Of a DNA stretch of 64,000 bases, positions 1 to 8,640 are shown in pieces. The DNA is taken from positions 83,769-147,768 of the forward strand of contig CAZUJL010000007.1 in the NCBI GenBank assembly GCA_964620045.1. Direction: 5' to 3'. A program made the translations under genes and the position numbers. How positions within the stretch are numbered: the stretch's first letter is position 1; each line of letters begins with the position of its first letter. The DNA is from VFKU01 sp964620045. GTDB taxonomy: Bacteria; Hydrogenedentota; Hydrogenedentia; Hydrogenedentales; GCA-2746185. Under the pieces are notes generated by a model. It was not told the origin of the DNA, searched no databases, and saw nothing but the letters and a program-made list of their open reading frames with translations.

Positions 1-694
1 GCAGCAGTTGTTGGTGTCCCAGAAAGGCTGCGATCGCCGCGGCATAGGTGCAGCCGGTGCCGTGGGTGTTGCGCGTGTCGATGCGTGGCGCGGAGAACTC
101 AACGAAGTAGCCACCGCCGTAGAGCAGGTCCGTGGACTGCGGTCCGCTCATGTGGCCGCCCTTGATCAGTACGGTATCCGCTCCGAGATCGGCAATCGCG
201 CGGCACGCGTCCTTTTGAGACTCTTCATCTTTTACTTCAATACCGGTGAGTGCCTGCGCTTCGGCGATGTTTGGCGTGATCAGGATCGAGAGCGGTATTA
301 GGAGCTGTTTCAGCGACTGGATCGCGTCTTCGAGCAGCAGACGATGACCGGTTTCCGAAATCATCACAGGATCCAGCACGTACTTTTTGATCCCGTTCCG
401 CTGAATAGCGTCCGCCACGGCTTCGATGATCGCCGCGCTCGAAAGCATGCCGCTTTTCGCGGCATCCACGCCGATGTCCTGCGCGACGACGTCGATCTGC
501 TGCGCCACCGTCGCGGCTGGAATATCGTGCACGCCGTGCACGCCCATCGTGTTTTGCGCGGTAATGGACGTGACCGCCGCCATGCCGAAGACCTGCAGCG
601 TCGTAAAGGTCTTCAGGTCCGCTTCAATGCCCGCGCCACCGCCGCTGTCGCTGCCGGCGATCGTGAGCAAGCGCGGAGGAATCGATTCAGCCAT
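1..694 (-). CDS. thiD: Hydroxymethylpyrimidine/phosphomethylpyrimidine kinase (ThiD), 3' end outside window
   Basis: Phosphorylates HMP and HMP-phosphate to HMP-PP for thiamine synthesis, in the cytoplasm. The 231 visible codons begin MAESIPPRLLTIAGSDSGGG, with the ribokinase-type N-terminal AGSDSGGGAGIEADLKT signature. Further on are SGMLSS, DPVMIS, the TPN motif (LITPNIAEAQALTG) and the anion-hole motif NTHGTGCTYAAA close to the window edge. About 30-40 C-terminal residues are missing. The ATG overlaps the stop of the upstream transporter by one base (TAATG), so the two are translationally coupled. The family assignment is secure. Whether this copy acts in synthesis or salvage cannot be told here. 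Confidence 0.95.
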   Translation of the reverse strand, partial: MAESIPPRLLTIAGSDSGGGAGIEADLKTFTTLQVFGMAAVTSITAQNTMGVHGVHDIPAATVAQQIDVVAQDIGVDAAKSGMLSSAAIIEAVADAIQRNGIKKYVLDPVMISETGHRLLLEDAIQSLKQLLIPLSILITPNIAEAQALTGIEVKDEESQKDACRAIADLGADTVLIKGGHMSGPQSTDLLYGGGYFVEFSAPRIDTRNTHGTGCTYAAAIAAFLGHQQLL

Positions 695-1941
695 TAGCCG
701 AGTATCCCGGCGATGCACGCCGTCATGAACGTTGCGATGGTCCCGCCGACAAGCGACTTCACGCCGAGTGTCGCGAGGTCGCCGCGGCGCTCGGGGATGA
801 GGCCGGACAATCCGGCCAGCAAAATGCCCAAACTGCCGGGGTTCGCGAAGCCGCAGAGGGCGTAAGTCGCGATGGTCACGCTGCGCGGCTGGAGCGCACC
901 CTGGTCGATGAGGGCTTTCATGTCGGAATACGCAATGAACTCGTTGAGAATCGATTTGGTGCCCAGCAGATTGCCCACGGCGGCCACATCTTCACGCGGC
1001 ACGCCCATCAAAAACGCGAAAGGGCGAAACACGTAGCCGGCGAGTTCGGTGAACGTGCGGCCCGTTACCGCGTCGAAGCCCCAGTTTATCAAATAGACGA
1101 CGCTCACAAACGCGATCAGCAGGCCGCCGACGTTCAGCGCGAGGGATACGCCGTCCGACGCGCCGCGCGCGGCCGCATCGACGACGTTGTGCGTATCCAC
1201 CGGCACGGCAATTTTCCCGGAGCCCAGCGTCAGCGGCGTCTCGCGTTCCGGCACCATGATCTTCGCGATCAGGATCGCGGCCGGCGCGCTCATCACGGAC
1301 GCCGCCATCAGATGTCCCGGCTCCGCGCCGAAGGTCGCGTAGATCAGCAATACGTTCGTCGCCACGCTCGCCATGAACGCCATCATCACCGTGTACAGCT
1401 CGGACCGCGTCATGGTCTGCAGATAGCCTTTGAGCGCCGGCATGGACTCGATGCCCGTGAAGATTTGCAGCGCCGCGCCAAAGGTTTCGGCACCGGAGGT
1501 TTTCAGCGTGCGCTGCATCAGCCACGCCATCGCACGCACGATGGCCTGAATCACGCGCAGGTGATACAGGATGCCCGCGAGACACGAGACCACGATGATG
1601 GTCGGCAACACGGAAAATGCCAGCGCGGCGTTGATGAACATCGGGCGTACCGCGCCTTCGACCGCGTCCTGCTTGAGCGTAAACGGCTGCGTCAGGTTGC
1701 CGAACACAAACCGCGCGCCTTCGTTCGACGCGGACGTAAGCACGTTAAACCCGCGCTGCATCACGTCGAAGAACCATTCGCCGAAGGAAGTGCGCAAGAA
1801 GAGAAGGGCTAGCGCAACCTGCAAGGTGAGCGCGATACCGACGAGCCGCCACGGCACGCGCTTGCGGTCCTCGGAAAGCGCGTACGCGATGGCAATGAGC
1901 GAGATGAGGCCCAATCCACTTAGGAGCCGTTCGGGAATCAA
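694..1941 (-). CDS. Concentrative nucleoside transporter (CNT/NupC family)
   Basis: A 415-residue inner-membrane protein with about eight to ten hydrophobic segments. CNT proteins import nucleosides by H+ or Na+ symport. The family signatures are visible: GIESMPALKGYL in the middle, GTKSILNEFIAY near residue 330, and ALCGFANPGSLGILLAG near 370 (E. coli NupC has CGFANFSSI here). Length fits the family (about 400). It is the first gene of a two-gene minus-strand operon with thiD, overlapping by one base. The pairing suggests the cargo could be a pyrimidine or thiamine precursor rather than a general nucleoside, but that is inference. The 69-bp gap to the divergent gene at 2011 is too short for a TPP riboswitch and none is visible. 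Confidence 0.9.
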   Translation of the reverse strand: MIPERLLSGLGLISLIAIAYALSEDRKRVPWRLVGIALTLQVALALLFLRTSFGEWFFDVMQRGFNVLTSASNEGARFVFGNLTQPFTLKQDAVEGAVRPMFINAALAFSVLPTIIVVSCLAGILYHLRVIQAIVRAMAWLMQRTLKTSGAETFGAALQIFTGIESMPALKGYLQTMTRSELYTVMMAFMASVATNVLLIYATFGAEPGHLMAASVMSAPAAILIAKIMVPERETPLTLGSGKIAVPVDTHNVVDAAARGASDGVSLALNVGGLLIAFVSVVYLINWGFDAVTGRTFTELAGYVFRPFAFLMGVPREDVAAVGNLLGTKSILNEFIAYSDMKALIDQGALQPRSVTIATYALCGFANPGSLGILLAGLSGLIPERRGDLATLGVKSLVGGTIATFMTACIAGILG

Positions 1942-2010
1942 GTGGTTCTCCGTTAAATTCCGCGTGTACTATACAGTCAACGGGTCGCCGACCATCCAAA
2001 GGGCGCTATC

Positions 2011-2763
2011 ATGCCGGACTTGCCCTCCGTTGCTCCATTGAATGCAGGACCGCGCACGGCGCATTGGCTTGTCCGCACTGGCCGCACTTTCGCAATCGTT
2101 GCGACCTACCTCTGGCTGGCCTGGTGCTTGAGCCTGGCGCTGCGCGCCAAGAGCGTTTGGGTCATTCTTCTGCTCTGCGTTCTGGTGGCCGCGATCGCGG
2201 TGCACCTGAGCGACCGGTTGCCGCTGACTCTTGCGCCAAGGCCGCAAAAGTTCGTCGACGTAGTTGGCCGATGGAAAGGATGGATCTTTTCGTCAATTTT
2301 TGTCTGTTTGTGGGCCGTGTACTTGGGTCCAGCCACGACACATCGGTACTGGATCCACCCGACAAAATGTTTGATAACCGAACAAGGCGGTGCGTCGGTA
2401 GCGTACTTCGCATATATCGACCACCCCCGATTCCAAGCAAACAGCAGTGGAGAACCTCGGCGCATAGGTCTTTCGAGCGGCGGTGAGGGAATCGCTATTT
2501 ACACCCAACCATTCATTCAAGCCCATCCGGAACTCGAGGGTGCCACTGTTCCGGTGGTCTTGAAGCAACAATTGCGGTTTGGGTGGCCGGATCCAAAGGA
2601 GTGGCAACTGTTTGCGATAGGCCCATACCTCGGATCGGAGCATCAGTTTGCGTGGGGTGACAACACCACACGCGAATCGCTCAAGGAATGGTCGCCGGTG
2701 CCGCTTGCCGCAGGTGTCACGAAGACCCAAGTGGAGGAAACCTTGGGAATCCGATTGCCCTAG
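2011..2763 (+). CDS. Hypothetical membrane protein
   Basis: A 250-residue protein I do not recognise. Three hydrophobic segments lie near residues 25-45, 48-66 and 90-108, followed by a soluble C-terminal domain of about 140 residues rich in aromatic residues (HRYWIHP, YFAYIDHPRF, IAIYTQPFIQ). The soluble part is probably extracytoplasmic, but topology is not clear. There is no strong Shine-Dalgarno before the ATG. It is divergent from the nucleoside transporter and convergent with the EIIA gene, whose stop is only 3 bp away, so no separate terminator fits between them. Codon use looks like the neighbours. No function is proposed. Confidence 0.6.
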   Translation: MPDLPSVAPLNAGPRTAHWLVRTGRTFAIVATYLWLAWCLSLALRAKSVWVILLLCVLVAAIAVHLSDRLPLTLAPRPQKFVDVVGRWKGWIFSSIFVCLWAVYLGPATTHRYWIHPTKCLITEQGGASVAYFAYIDHPRFQANSSGEPRRIGLSSGGEGIAIYTQPFIQAHPELEGATVPVVLKQQLRFGWPDPKEWQLFAIGPYLGSEHQFAWGDNTTRESLKEWSPVPLAAGVTKTQVEETLGIRLP

Positions 2764-2766
2764 AAC

Positions 2767-3276
2767 TCAGTCCCTAAACCCCAGCCGCCGCAGCAGACCC
2801 TGAAAGCCCGGCCCGTGTTCTTCGCGGCGGATGAGCGCCAGGACTTCGTCCGGGTCGTTCTCGGCGATCAGTTTGTCGCGGAAGGACTTGTCCTCGAGCA
2901 GGTGCGCGATGCCGGCGAGGTTGCGGACGTAGGTGTGGAACTCGTTGCGCGGGATGACGAGCAGCACGACGATGTGCGCGGGCTGGCCGTCCGGCGCGTG
3001 GAAGTCTAGGCCTTTGTGCGAGATGCCCAGGGCGCCCACGATGTTCTTGATGCGGTCGGTGGTGCCGTGCGGCAGCGCGACGCCGTCGCCCATGGCGGTG
3101 CCGCCGGAGGATTCGCGGGCCAGCACGGCCTGGCGCACGGGATCGCGCTGGTGCGGGGCCAAATCGCCCGCGCGCACGAGCATCGAAATCAGTTCGTCGA
3201 TCGCGGCGGTGGTGGAGACGGCGGCGAGGTTCGGCTGGATGACGCTGCGGTGCAGGATTTCGCCGAGGAGCATCAC
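2767..3276 (-). CDS. PTS EIIA-like protein (PtsN/EIIA-Ntr-fructose type) at the end of the V-ATPase operon
   Basis: A 169-residue cytoplasmic protein of the EIIA mannitol/fructose/Ntr fold. The phosphorylatable histidine is His70 in GVALPHGTTD, preceded by RESSGGTAMGDG as in PtsN proteins. Such proteins accept phosphate from HPr/NPr and regulate ion transport or nitrogen metabolism, or feed sugar permeases. No sugar EIIB/EIIC lies nearby, which favours a regulatory role. It starts 8 bp after the V-ATPase D gene on the same strand, so it should be co-transcribed with the ATPase. The C-terminal 25 residues (GPGFQGLLRRLGFRD) extend beyond the core domain. A link to control of the ATPase is inference from position only. 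Confidence 0.85.
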   Translation of the reverse strand: MMLLGEILHRSVIQPNLAAVSTTAAIDELISMLVRAGDLAPHQRDPVRQAVLARESSGGTAMGDGVALPHGTTDRIKNIVGALGISHKGLDFHAPDGQPAHIVVLLVIPRNEFHTYVRNLAGIAHLLEDKSFRDKLIAENDPDEVLALIRREEHGPGFQGLLRRLGFRD

Positions 3277-3284
3277 CGGGCGCG

Positions 3285-3950
3285 TTACGCCCGTTTCTTG
3301 GCTTCGGCTTCCGCCTCGGCGGCCTTTTGCGCGGACTTCTTCTGCTTAATCTTCTTCAGGCGGAACGTGTCTTCGCGTTCGCGCTCTTCGAGCACGCGCT
3401 TGATCAGGCCGACTTCGCCGCGCAGCTTCGGCAGCAGGTATTCGTTCAGCGCGTTGATGCGCCGGTTCGTCTTCTTCACTTCCTCGCCGAGGATCTGCAG
3501 GTTGCGCTCCAGCGGCGCGCACTGCACGAGCTGCTCGACCATGCGTTCGGCCGATTCGGCCGCTTCCATCGCCTGCGACGGCATGTCCAAAAGGCCCACG
3601 CCGCGTTCCACCGGCGCGCGCACGATATTCGTCGCATCAATCTTGCCGAGGTCCATGCCCCACACGCGCTCGGTCTCAACGCGCAGGTTCAGGTCGCGCT
3701 GGCCGGCCACGGCGAGCGAACGGACGGCGGGAGTGCCCGTCGTCGCGCGCGCGAGCGCCAGCGCCATCGTGGCGCGGCGGCCGCGGGTGTGGAGTTCGTT
3801 GCGCAGGCTGCGGAGTTGCTTGGCGCGGTCGATGAGTTCCTTGAGCAGCGCTTCGCGCTTGCCCTCGAGCAGCGACACGCCGTCGCTCGCGAGCTTGATC
3901 TGACCCTTCTTGGACATCAAGGTCATGCGCGTTGCGGCTTCGCCGGTCAT
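3285..3950 (-). CDS. atpD: V/A-type ATP synthase subunit D (central stalk)
   Basis: Central rotor-shaft subunit linking the A3B3 head to the c-ring. It has 221 residues, is strongly helical, and starts MTGEAATRMTLMSKKGQIKL in place of the usual 'R.NPTR..L..LK..L' start. The body carries the family's long antiparallel coiled coil (KREALLKELIDRAKQLRSL, and GEEVKKTNRRINALNEYLLP, which is the most conserved stretch). The C-terminus is Lys/Ala/Glu-rich (KKIKQKKSAQKAAEAEAEAK). An AGAGGA ribosome site precedes the ATG. It follows atpB after a 78-bp gap that holds a strong hairpin, and is followed by the EIIA gene after 8 bp. Confidence 0.93.
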   Translation of the reverse strand: MTGEAATRMTLMSKKGQIKLASDGVSLLEGKREALLKELIDRAKQLRSLRNELHTRGRRATMALALARATTGTPAVRSLAVAGQRDLNLRVETERVWGMDLGKIDATNIVRAPVERGVGLLDMPSQAMEAAESAERMVEQLVQCAPLERNLQILGEEVKKTNRRINALNEYLLPKLRGEVGLIKRVLEEREREDTFRLKKIKQKKSAQKAAEAEAEAKKRA

Positions 3951-3989
3951 CGTCCTCTCCTGGCCTTCGGTCTACTGCACGTTTCTGAT

Positions 3990-4013
3990 GAGCGAGAGCA
4001 TTCGCTCTCGCTC
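3990..4013 (-). promoter_or_regulatory. Perfect 10-bp hairpin between atpB and atpD
   Basis: Arms GAGCGAGAGC and GCTCTCGCTC with a four-base loop lie in the only sizeable gap inside the downstream half of the ATPase operon. No T-run follows on the minus strand, so it is unlikely to be a full terminator. It could be an mRNA-processing or stability element that sets different amounts of A/B and D, as stoichiometry requires. The function is inferred. Confidence 0.5.
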
Positions 4014-4028
4014 GGAATCATTCTTCGA

Positions 4029-5432
4029 TTACGAGAAATCCGCCGGGGTCGTCGGCTTCCAGTACTGCTCGACGATCTCGCGCTTCACGCGGGTCAATTC
4101 GCCCTTCGGCAGCAGGCCCATCAACTTCCAGCCGAGCGCGAAGGTTTCTTCGATTTTGAACCGGTTGAAGCCCTGACCCACCATGAAGCGTTCAAACGCC
4201 ACGGTGAAGTTCAGGTAGTTCTTGTCCATCGGCGTCAACGCGTCTTCACCGACGATGGCCATCAGCTTGCGCACATCGCGCCCGCGGGCGTACGACGCGT
4301 ACAACTGGTTTGACCATTCGCGGTGCCACGCCTCGGTTTTGCCTTTGCCGATACCGTTGTTCATCAGGCGCGACAAGCACGGCAGGATGTCCACCGGCGG
4401 GAAGATGCCCTGGCGGTGCAGCGCACGGCCAAGCACGATCTGACCCTCGGTGATATATCCGGTAAGGTCCGGAATCGGGTGCGTAATATCGTCGTCCGGC
4501 ATCGTCAGGATGGGGATCTGCGTGACCGATCCCTTTTTCCCGCGAATACGGCCGGCGCGCTCATAAATCGTCGACAAGTCGGTATACATATAGCCGGGGT
4601 AACCGCGGCGGCCGGGAATTTCTTCGCGGGCCGAGGCAATCTGGCGGAGCGCTTCGCAGTAGGCCGTCATGTCCGTGAGGATCACGAGCACCTGATAGCC
4701 CTTGTCGAACGCGAGGTATTCCGCGATCGTCAGCGCGCAACGCGGCGCGAAGATACGCTCAATCGCCGGGTCGTCGGCCTTGTTCATGAAGGTCACCACG
4801 CGCGAACCCTGGCCGCCTTCTTCGAAGGAGCGGCGGAAGTATTCAACTTCGCGCGCCGTAAGACCCATCGCGCCGAACACCACCACGAAGTCTTCCGATT
4901 CGCCGCGCACCTGCGACTGCTGCACGATCATGTTGGCGAGTTCGTTCGCCGGCAGACCGGAACCCGAGAACACCGGCAGCTTCTGGCCGCGCACGAGGGT
5001 GTTGAAACCGTCGATCGTGGTCACGCCGGTTTCGATGAAGTCGTTCGGTTTGTCGCGCGACACGGGATTGATGGCCGAGCCGCCGATTTCGCGTTCAAAC
5101 TCCGGCACGATTGGCGCCAAGCCGTCGATGGGTTCACCGACGCCGTTGAAGAAACGGCCGATGACTTCCGTCGAGCAGCCGATGCGCGCGCCTTCGTTTT
5201 TCAGCGAGACGGCGGTGCCCTTCACGTCAACCCCCACGGTGCCCTGCAGCATCTGGACGACCGCGTGCTTGGTCGTCGCTTCAAGCACCTGGCCCTGACG
5301 GACTTCGCCGTTCGCCATTTTCAGGTCGAGGATCGCGCCCGTCGGGAAGCGGTCGCCATTGCGTAGGAACACGAGCGGACCCGTGATGTAGGTAAGGTCC
5401 CAGTATTCCTTCTGGAGCAGTTCAGCAGACAT
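4029..5432 (-). CDS. atpB: V/A-type ATP synthase subunit B (non-catalytic)
   Basis: The 467-residue regulatory head subunit, alternating with catalytic A in the A3B3 hexamer. Visible features are the N-terminal beta-barrel (LVFLRNGDRFPTGAILDLK), the degenerate P-loop region FSGSGLPANELANMIVQQ (no GKT, as expected for B), ILTDMTAYCEALRQIASARE, and GYPGYMYTDLSTIYERAGRI. Length matches the family (about 460-470). A GGAGT ribosome site precedes the ATG. It lies 18 bp after the A gene. Confidence 0.96.
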   Translation of the reverse strand: MSAELLQKEYWDLTYITGPLVFLRNGDRFPTGAILDLKMANGEVRQGQVLEATTKHAVVQMLQGTVGVDVKGTAVSLKNEGARIGCSTEVIGRFFNGVGEPIDGLAPIVPEFEREIGGSAINPVSRDKPNDFIETGVTTIDGFNTLVRGQKLPVFSGSGLPANELANMIVQQSQVRGESEDFVVVFGAMGLTAREVEYFRRSFEEGGQGSRVVTFMNKADDPAIERIFAPRCALTIAEYLAFDKGYQVLVILTDMTAYCEALRQIASAREEIPGRRGYPGYMYTDLSTIYERAGRIRGKKGSVTQIPILTMPDDDITHPIPDLTGYITEGQIVLGRALHRQGIFPPVDILPCLSRLMNNGIGKGKTEAWHREWSNQLYASYARGRDVRKLMAIVGEDALTPMDKNYLNFTVAFERFMVGQGFNRFKIEETFALGWKLMGLLPKGELTRVKREIVEQYWKPTTPADFS

Positions 5433-5450
5433 TCTCAGTCACTCCTTGGT

Positions 5451-7232
5451 TCAGGCGGCAGCCGCTTGCTTGAGGCCTTCGATGGCGGCTTTCATGTCTT
5501 CCACCACCTTCTTCTTCTTGTCGGCAAATCCGTTCGAGTTCAACTCGCGCAGACGCGCAATTTGTTCGCGCGAGGGATGCCCGAGCAAGTTATTCAGCAA
5601 CACACCGGACTTCAAAGCCGCGCTACACGCTTCGTAGAACGAGAGCAATGCATCGAGCAGGTGACCGGTCTTTTCCAGCGAGGAGTACGCGTCGTCGTCC
5701 GAGTACGCGTTCTGCTGCAGGAAGGATTCCTTCAGCATGCGCGCGAATTCGAGCAGCAGACGTTCCTGGTCCTGCAACGCATCGGGACCGACGAGCTGCA
5801 CGATTTCCTGCAATTCCGTGTCGCGCTGCAGAAGGTCGACGGCTTGCTGGCGGCGTTCGCCCCAGCCGGCCGGCGCGTTCTGACGGAACCACGGCTCAAG
5901 TTCCTTGAAGTACAGCGAGTAGCTCAGGTTCCAGTTACAGCTCGGATAGTGGCGCGAGTACGCCAGCTTCGCGTCCAGCGCCCAGAGGCCGCCCGACACG
6001 CGCATCGAGTTCTGCGTCACCGGCTCCGAGAAGTCACCACCGGCGGGCGATACCGCGCCGACGAGCGTCAGCGAACCCGTGCGGGCGTCTTCGCCCTGCT
6101 TCACGGTGCCCAGGCACTTCACGCGGCCCGTGCGCTCGTAGAACTCTGCCGTACGCGCCGAGAGGTAGGTCGGATAGCCTTCTTCACCCGGCATTTCTTC
6201 CAGGCGCGACGAAATTTCGCGGAGCGCTTCGGCCCAGCGGGACGTCGAGTCGGCCATCATGGCCACCGAGTAACCCTGGTCGCGGAAGTATTCGCCCAGC
6301 GTAATGCCCGTGTACACCGACGCTTCGCGCGCGGCCACCGGCATGTTCGACGTATTCACCACGAGGATCGTGCGGTTCATCAGCGGGCCACCCGTCTTCG
6401 GGTCGCTCAGGTGCGGAAACTCGTCCAGCACGTCCGCCATTTCGTTGCCGCGCTCACCGCAACCGACATACACGATGATGTCGGCGTTGCAGAACTTCGA
6501 GATCTGCTGTTCCACGACGGTCTTGCCCGTGCCGAAGCCGCCGGGCACGATGGCCGAGCCGCCGAGCGGAATCGGGAAGAGCATGTCGAGCACGCGCTGA
6601 CCGGTCACGAACGGAACCGCGGACGCAAGCTTTTGCGTGAATGGACGCGCCCGCTTCACCGGCCACAAATGCGTCATCGTCAGCTCTTTGCCGTTGTCGA
6701 GCTTCGCGACGACATCGTGCACGGTATATTCGCCCGCCGGCTTAATCTCGGTGATCTTGCCCGAGATCCGCGGCGGGACCATGATGAAATGCTTCAAGTG
6801 CGCCGTTTCCGGCACGGAACCGAGGATGTCGCCACCCTTCACTTCCTGGCCAACCTGCGCGGTCGGCGTCCACGCCCACTTCTTCTTATAGTCGAGCGGG
6901 TCGGAGGTAAGACCGCGCGCGATGAAGTCGCCGGCCTGGCGCTGCAAGTCGATCAGCGGACGCTGGATGCCGTCGTAGGTCTGGCCGAGAAGTCCCGGTC
7001 CCAGCTCGATCGAGAGCGGGGCGCCAAGCGCCTTCACCGGCTCGCCGAGGTACATACCCGCGGTGTCCTCGTACACCTGCGCGAACGCGACGTCTCCGTC
7101 AATACGGATGACTTCGCCGAGCAGGCCGAGTTTACCCACGCGCACCATTTCGCCCATGCCGACGCCCGTCATGCCGTCGGCCGCGATCATCGGGCCCGAA
7201 ATGCGCACCAGCTTTCCTACAATGTCAGCCAT
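5451..7232 (-). CDS. atpA: V/A-type ATP synthase subunit A (catalytic)
   Basis: Catalytic subunit of the cytoplasmic head, 593 residues. The P-loop GGFGTGKTV is at residues 231-239. The 'non-homologous' insert characteristic of A/V-type A subunits lies between the N-terminal barrel and the P-loop (KKWAWTPTAQVGQEVKGGD to VKRARPFTQK). Other hallmarks are GCGERGNEMADVL, MADSTSRWAEALREISSRL, and GEEGYPTYLSARTAEFYERT. These sort it from F-type beta subunits. Expected partners are B, D, F and the stalks, all in the same operon. Confidence 0.97.
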   Translation of the reverse strand: MADIVGKLVRISGPMIAADGMTGVGMGEMVRVGKLGLLGEVIRIDGDVAFAQVYEDTAGMYLGEPVKALGAPLSIELGPGLLGQTYDGIQRPLIDLQRQAGDFIARGLTSDPLDYKKKWAWTPTAQVGQEVKGGDILGSVPETAHLKHFIMVPPRISGKITEIKPAGEYTVHDVVAKLDNGKELTMTHLWPVKRARPFTQKLASAVPFVTGQRVLDMLFPIPLGGSAIVPGGFGTGKTVVEQQISKFCNADIIVYVGCGERGNEMADVLDEFPHLSDPKTGGPLMNRTILVVNTSNMPVAAREASVYTGITLGEYFRDQGYSVAMMADSTSRWAEALREISSRLEEMPGEEGYPTYLSARTAEFYERTGRVKCLGTVKQGEDARTGSLTLVGAVSPAGGDFSEPVTQNSMRVSGGLWALDAKLAYSRHYPSCNWNLSYSLYFKELEPWFRQNAPAGWGERRQQAVDLLQRDTELQEIVQLVGPDALQDQERLLLEFARMLKESFLQQNAYSDDDAYSSLEKTGHLLDALLSFYEACSAALKSGVLLNNLLGHPSREQIARLRELNSNGFADKKKKVVEDMKAAIEGLKQAAAA

Positions 7233-7269
7233 CTTTATTCACCTCTGCCGTTGCTTGTCGCCGTTCCGT

Positions 7270-7590
7270 TCAGACCAGGCGGATTTCGAAACCCACCGCC
7301 GGCTTGATCACCGACGACAGATACGCGTCCACGTCGGTCTCTTCATCGTCAAACGAGGGGCAATTCACCAGGAGCGGAGCGCCCTTGTGGCGCTTCAGCT
7401 TGTCCTGGGCCCGCTCGGAAAATCCCTGCCGCAGCTTTTCCTCGATGATGATCACATCGAGCTTGTCCTGCATCAGTGTCTCGAGCGCGTTCTCGGCCTC
7501 TTTCGAGTCCGCCACTTCGCGCACGCGAATGCCCGTCAGCGCGAGTTTCATCGACGCGTTGCCGCTGGCCACCGCGCAAATCTTAGACAT
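7270..7590 (-). CDS. atpF: V/A-type ATP synthase subunit F
   Basis: Small 106-residue central-stalk subunit that regulates coupling. I place the start at the ATG giving MSKICAVASGNASMKLALTG, because AGGAGA lies just upstream; the frame stays open 19 codons further upstream without family similarity. The CheY-like fold pattern is visible: GIRVREVADSKEAENALETL, DVIIIEEKLR, then APLLVNCPS. The first 8 bases overlap the end of subunit C. The C-terminal helix ends SSVIKPAVGFEIRLV. Confidence 0.88.
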   Translation of the reverse strand: MSKICAVASGNASMKLALTGIRVREVADSKEAENALETLMQDKLDVIIIEEKLRQGFSERAQDKLKRHKGAPLLVNCPSFDDEETDVDAYLSSVIKPAVGFEIRLV

Positions 7591-8638
7591 GCAGAATCTC
7601 CTGCTCGAGGCGTGCCTTCGGCACGCGCGCCGCAATACCGTGCGCAACGATTCGCAGGTTCATGACTTCGTTGTACTTCAGCCACGCGTAGCGCAGCAGC
7701 GACGCCAAGCCAATCGCCTGACGCTGCGACGCACGGCGCAGTTTTTCGATGAACTTGAGTTCGAACTGGCGTTCCAGCGCCGAGAAGCGCCCGGTCTGCG
7801 CGAACGAGGCCAGCGCTTCGGCCATATCGCCATAACCGGTGCGCGAAACGACTTCCGCCGCGCGCTCGAGGCTCGGCGCCGACGCGATTTCGCGCAGGGT
7901 CTGATCGGACAATGTGCCGCGCGGCAACAGTTCGCGCACGATGTCTTCGGCGTTCACGCCCGCGGGGCGCGGTTCGAAGAGGCGGCGCAGATTAATGCGA
8001 TCGATTTCGGCGCGCAGCAATTCCTGGATAAATTTGGCGTCGTCGGATTTCTGGCTGCCCAGGCGCACGAGGTTATTTACGAAGTAGCCGCGATCGAGCG
8101 CGTCTTCGAGTGTGCGGAGGTTTTTGGTTTCCTGGTACGCCGGCAACGCGTCGAGCAGCGGACGGCACAGGCGCGGATTCCACGCCGCCAGACCGCGCAC
8201 GAGCGTTTCCATCGTGTCCTGCGCCGCGAGCTCTTTCTGCACCGCCTGCGGCATGGATGCACTGGGGATGAGCGAGTTCGTGCCCGCGTCGCCGGAAATG
8301 CCATGGTGGCGGTTGCGCAACAGCGCCTTCACCGCCGAAAGGTCCCAACGGCTGAGAAAAATTTCGGCGAGGACCGCGGTTTCTTCGCGGCCCATCGCCT
8401 TGAGTTGTGTAAAGGTGTTGACGAGGTTGCGGGTGACCGCGTCCTCGATCGCGTCCGCGCCCTGATACCGCGCGAGCGCTTCGGCGAGTTCGGCTTCGTA
8501 CGGCGATTTCATCAGCATGTCGCCGACCTGATCCAGGCGGCCGCTGTTGAGCATCGTGTCGATGTCGTTGCGGGAAAGCAGCGAGCTCTTCATGCCGCGC
8601 ACGCGCGCGTTGATGAAGGCCGCGAAGGAGTTCGCCAT
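7583..8638 (-). CDS. atpC: V/A-type ATP synthase subunit C (socket, d-like)
   Basis: Funnel-shaped subunit seating the central stalk on the c-ring. I choose the start MANSFAAFINARVRGMKSSL (351 residues), which lies 2 bp after the subunit E stop. The open frame extends 35 codons upstream but only as shadow inside subunit E. Family features: N-terminal ARVRGMKSSLLSRNDIDTML, all-helical body, and the C-terminal motif YAWLKYNEVMNLRIVAHGIA, the best conserved piece of archaeal/bacterial C subunits. It overlaps subunit F by 8 bp. Confidence 0.9.
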   Translation of the reverse strand: MANSFAAFINARVRGMKSSLLSRNDIDTMLNSGRLDQVGDMLMKSPYEAELAEALARYQGADAIEDAVTRNLVNTFTQLKAMGREETAVLAEIFLSRWDLSAVKALLRNRHHGISGDAGTNSLIPSASMPQAVQKELAAQDTMETLVRGLAAWNPRLCRPLLDALPAYQETKNLRTLEDALDRGYFVNNLVRLGSQKSDDAKFIQELLRAEIDRINLRRLFEPRPAGVNAEDIVRELLPRGTLSDQTLREIASAPSLERAAEVVSRTGYGDMAEALASFAQTGRFSALERQFELKFIEKLRRASQRQAIGLASLLRYAWLKYNEVMNLRIVAHGIAARVPKARLEQEILHV

Positions 8639-8640
8639 GA

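Noticed and set aside
1942..2010. TPP riboswitch before the transporter-thiD operon
   Set aside because: Only 69 bp are available and the conserved CUGAGA/thi-box sequences are absent.
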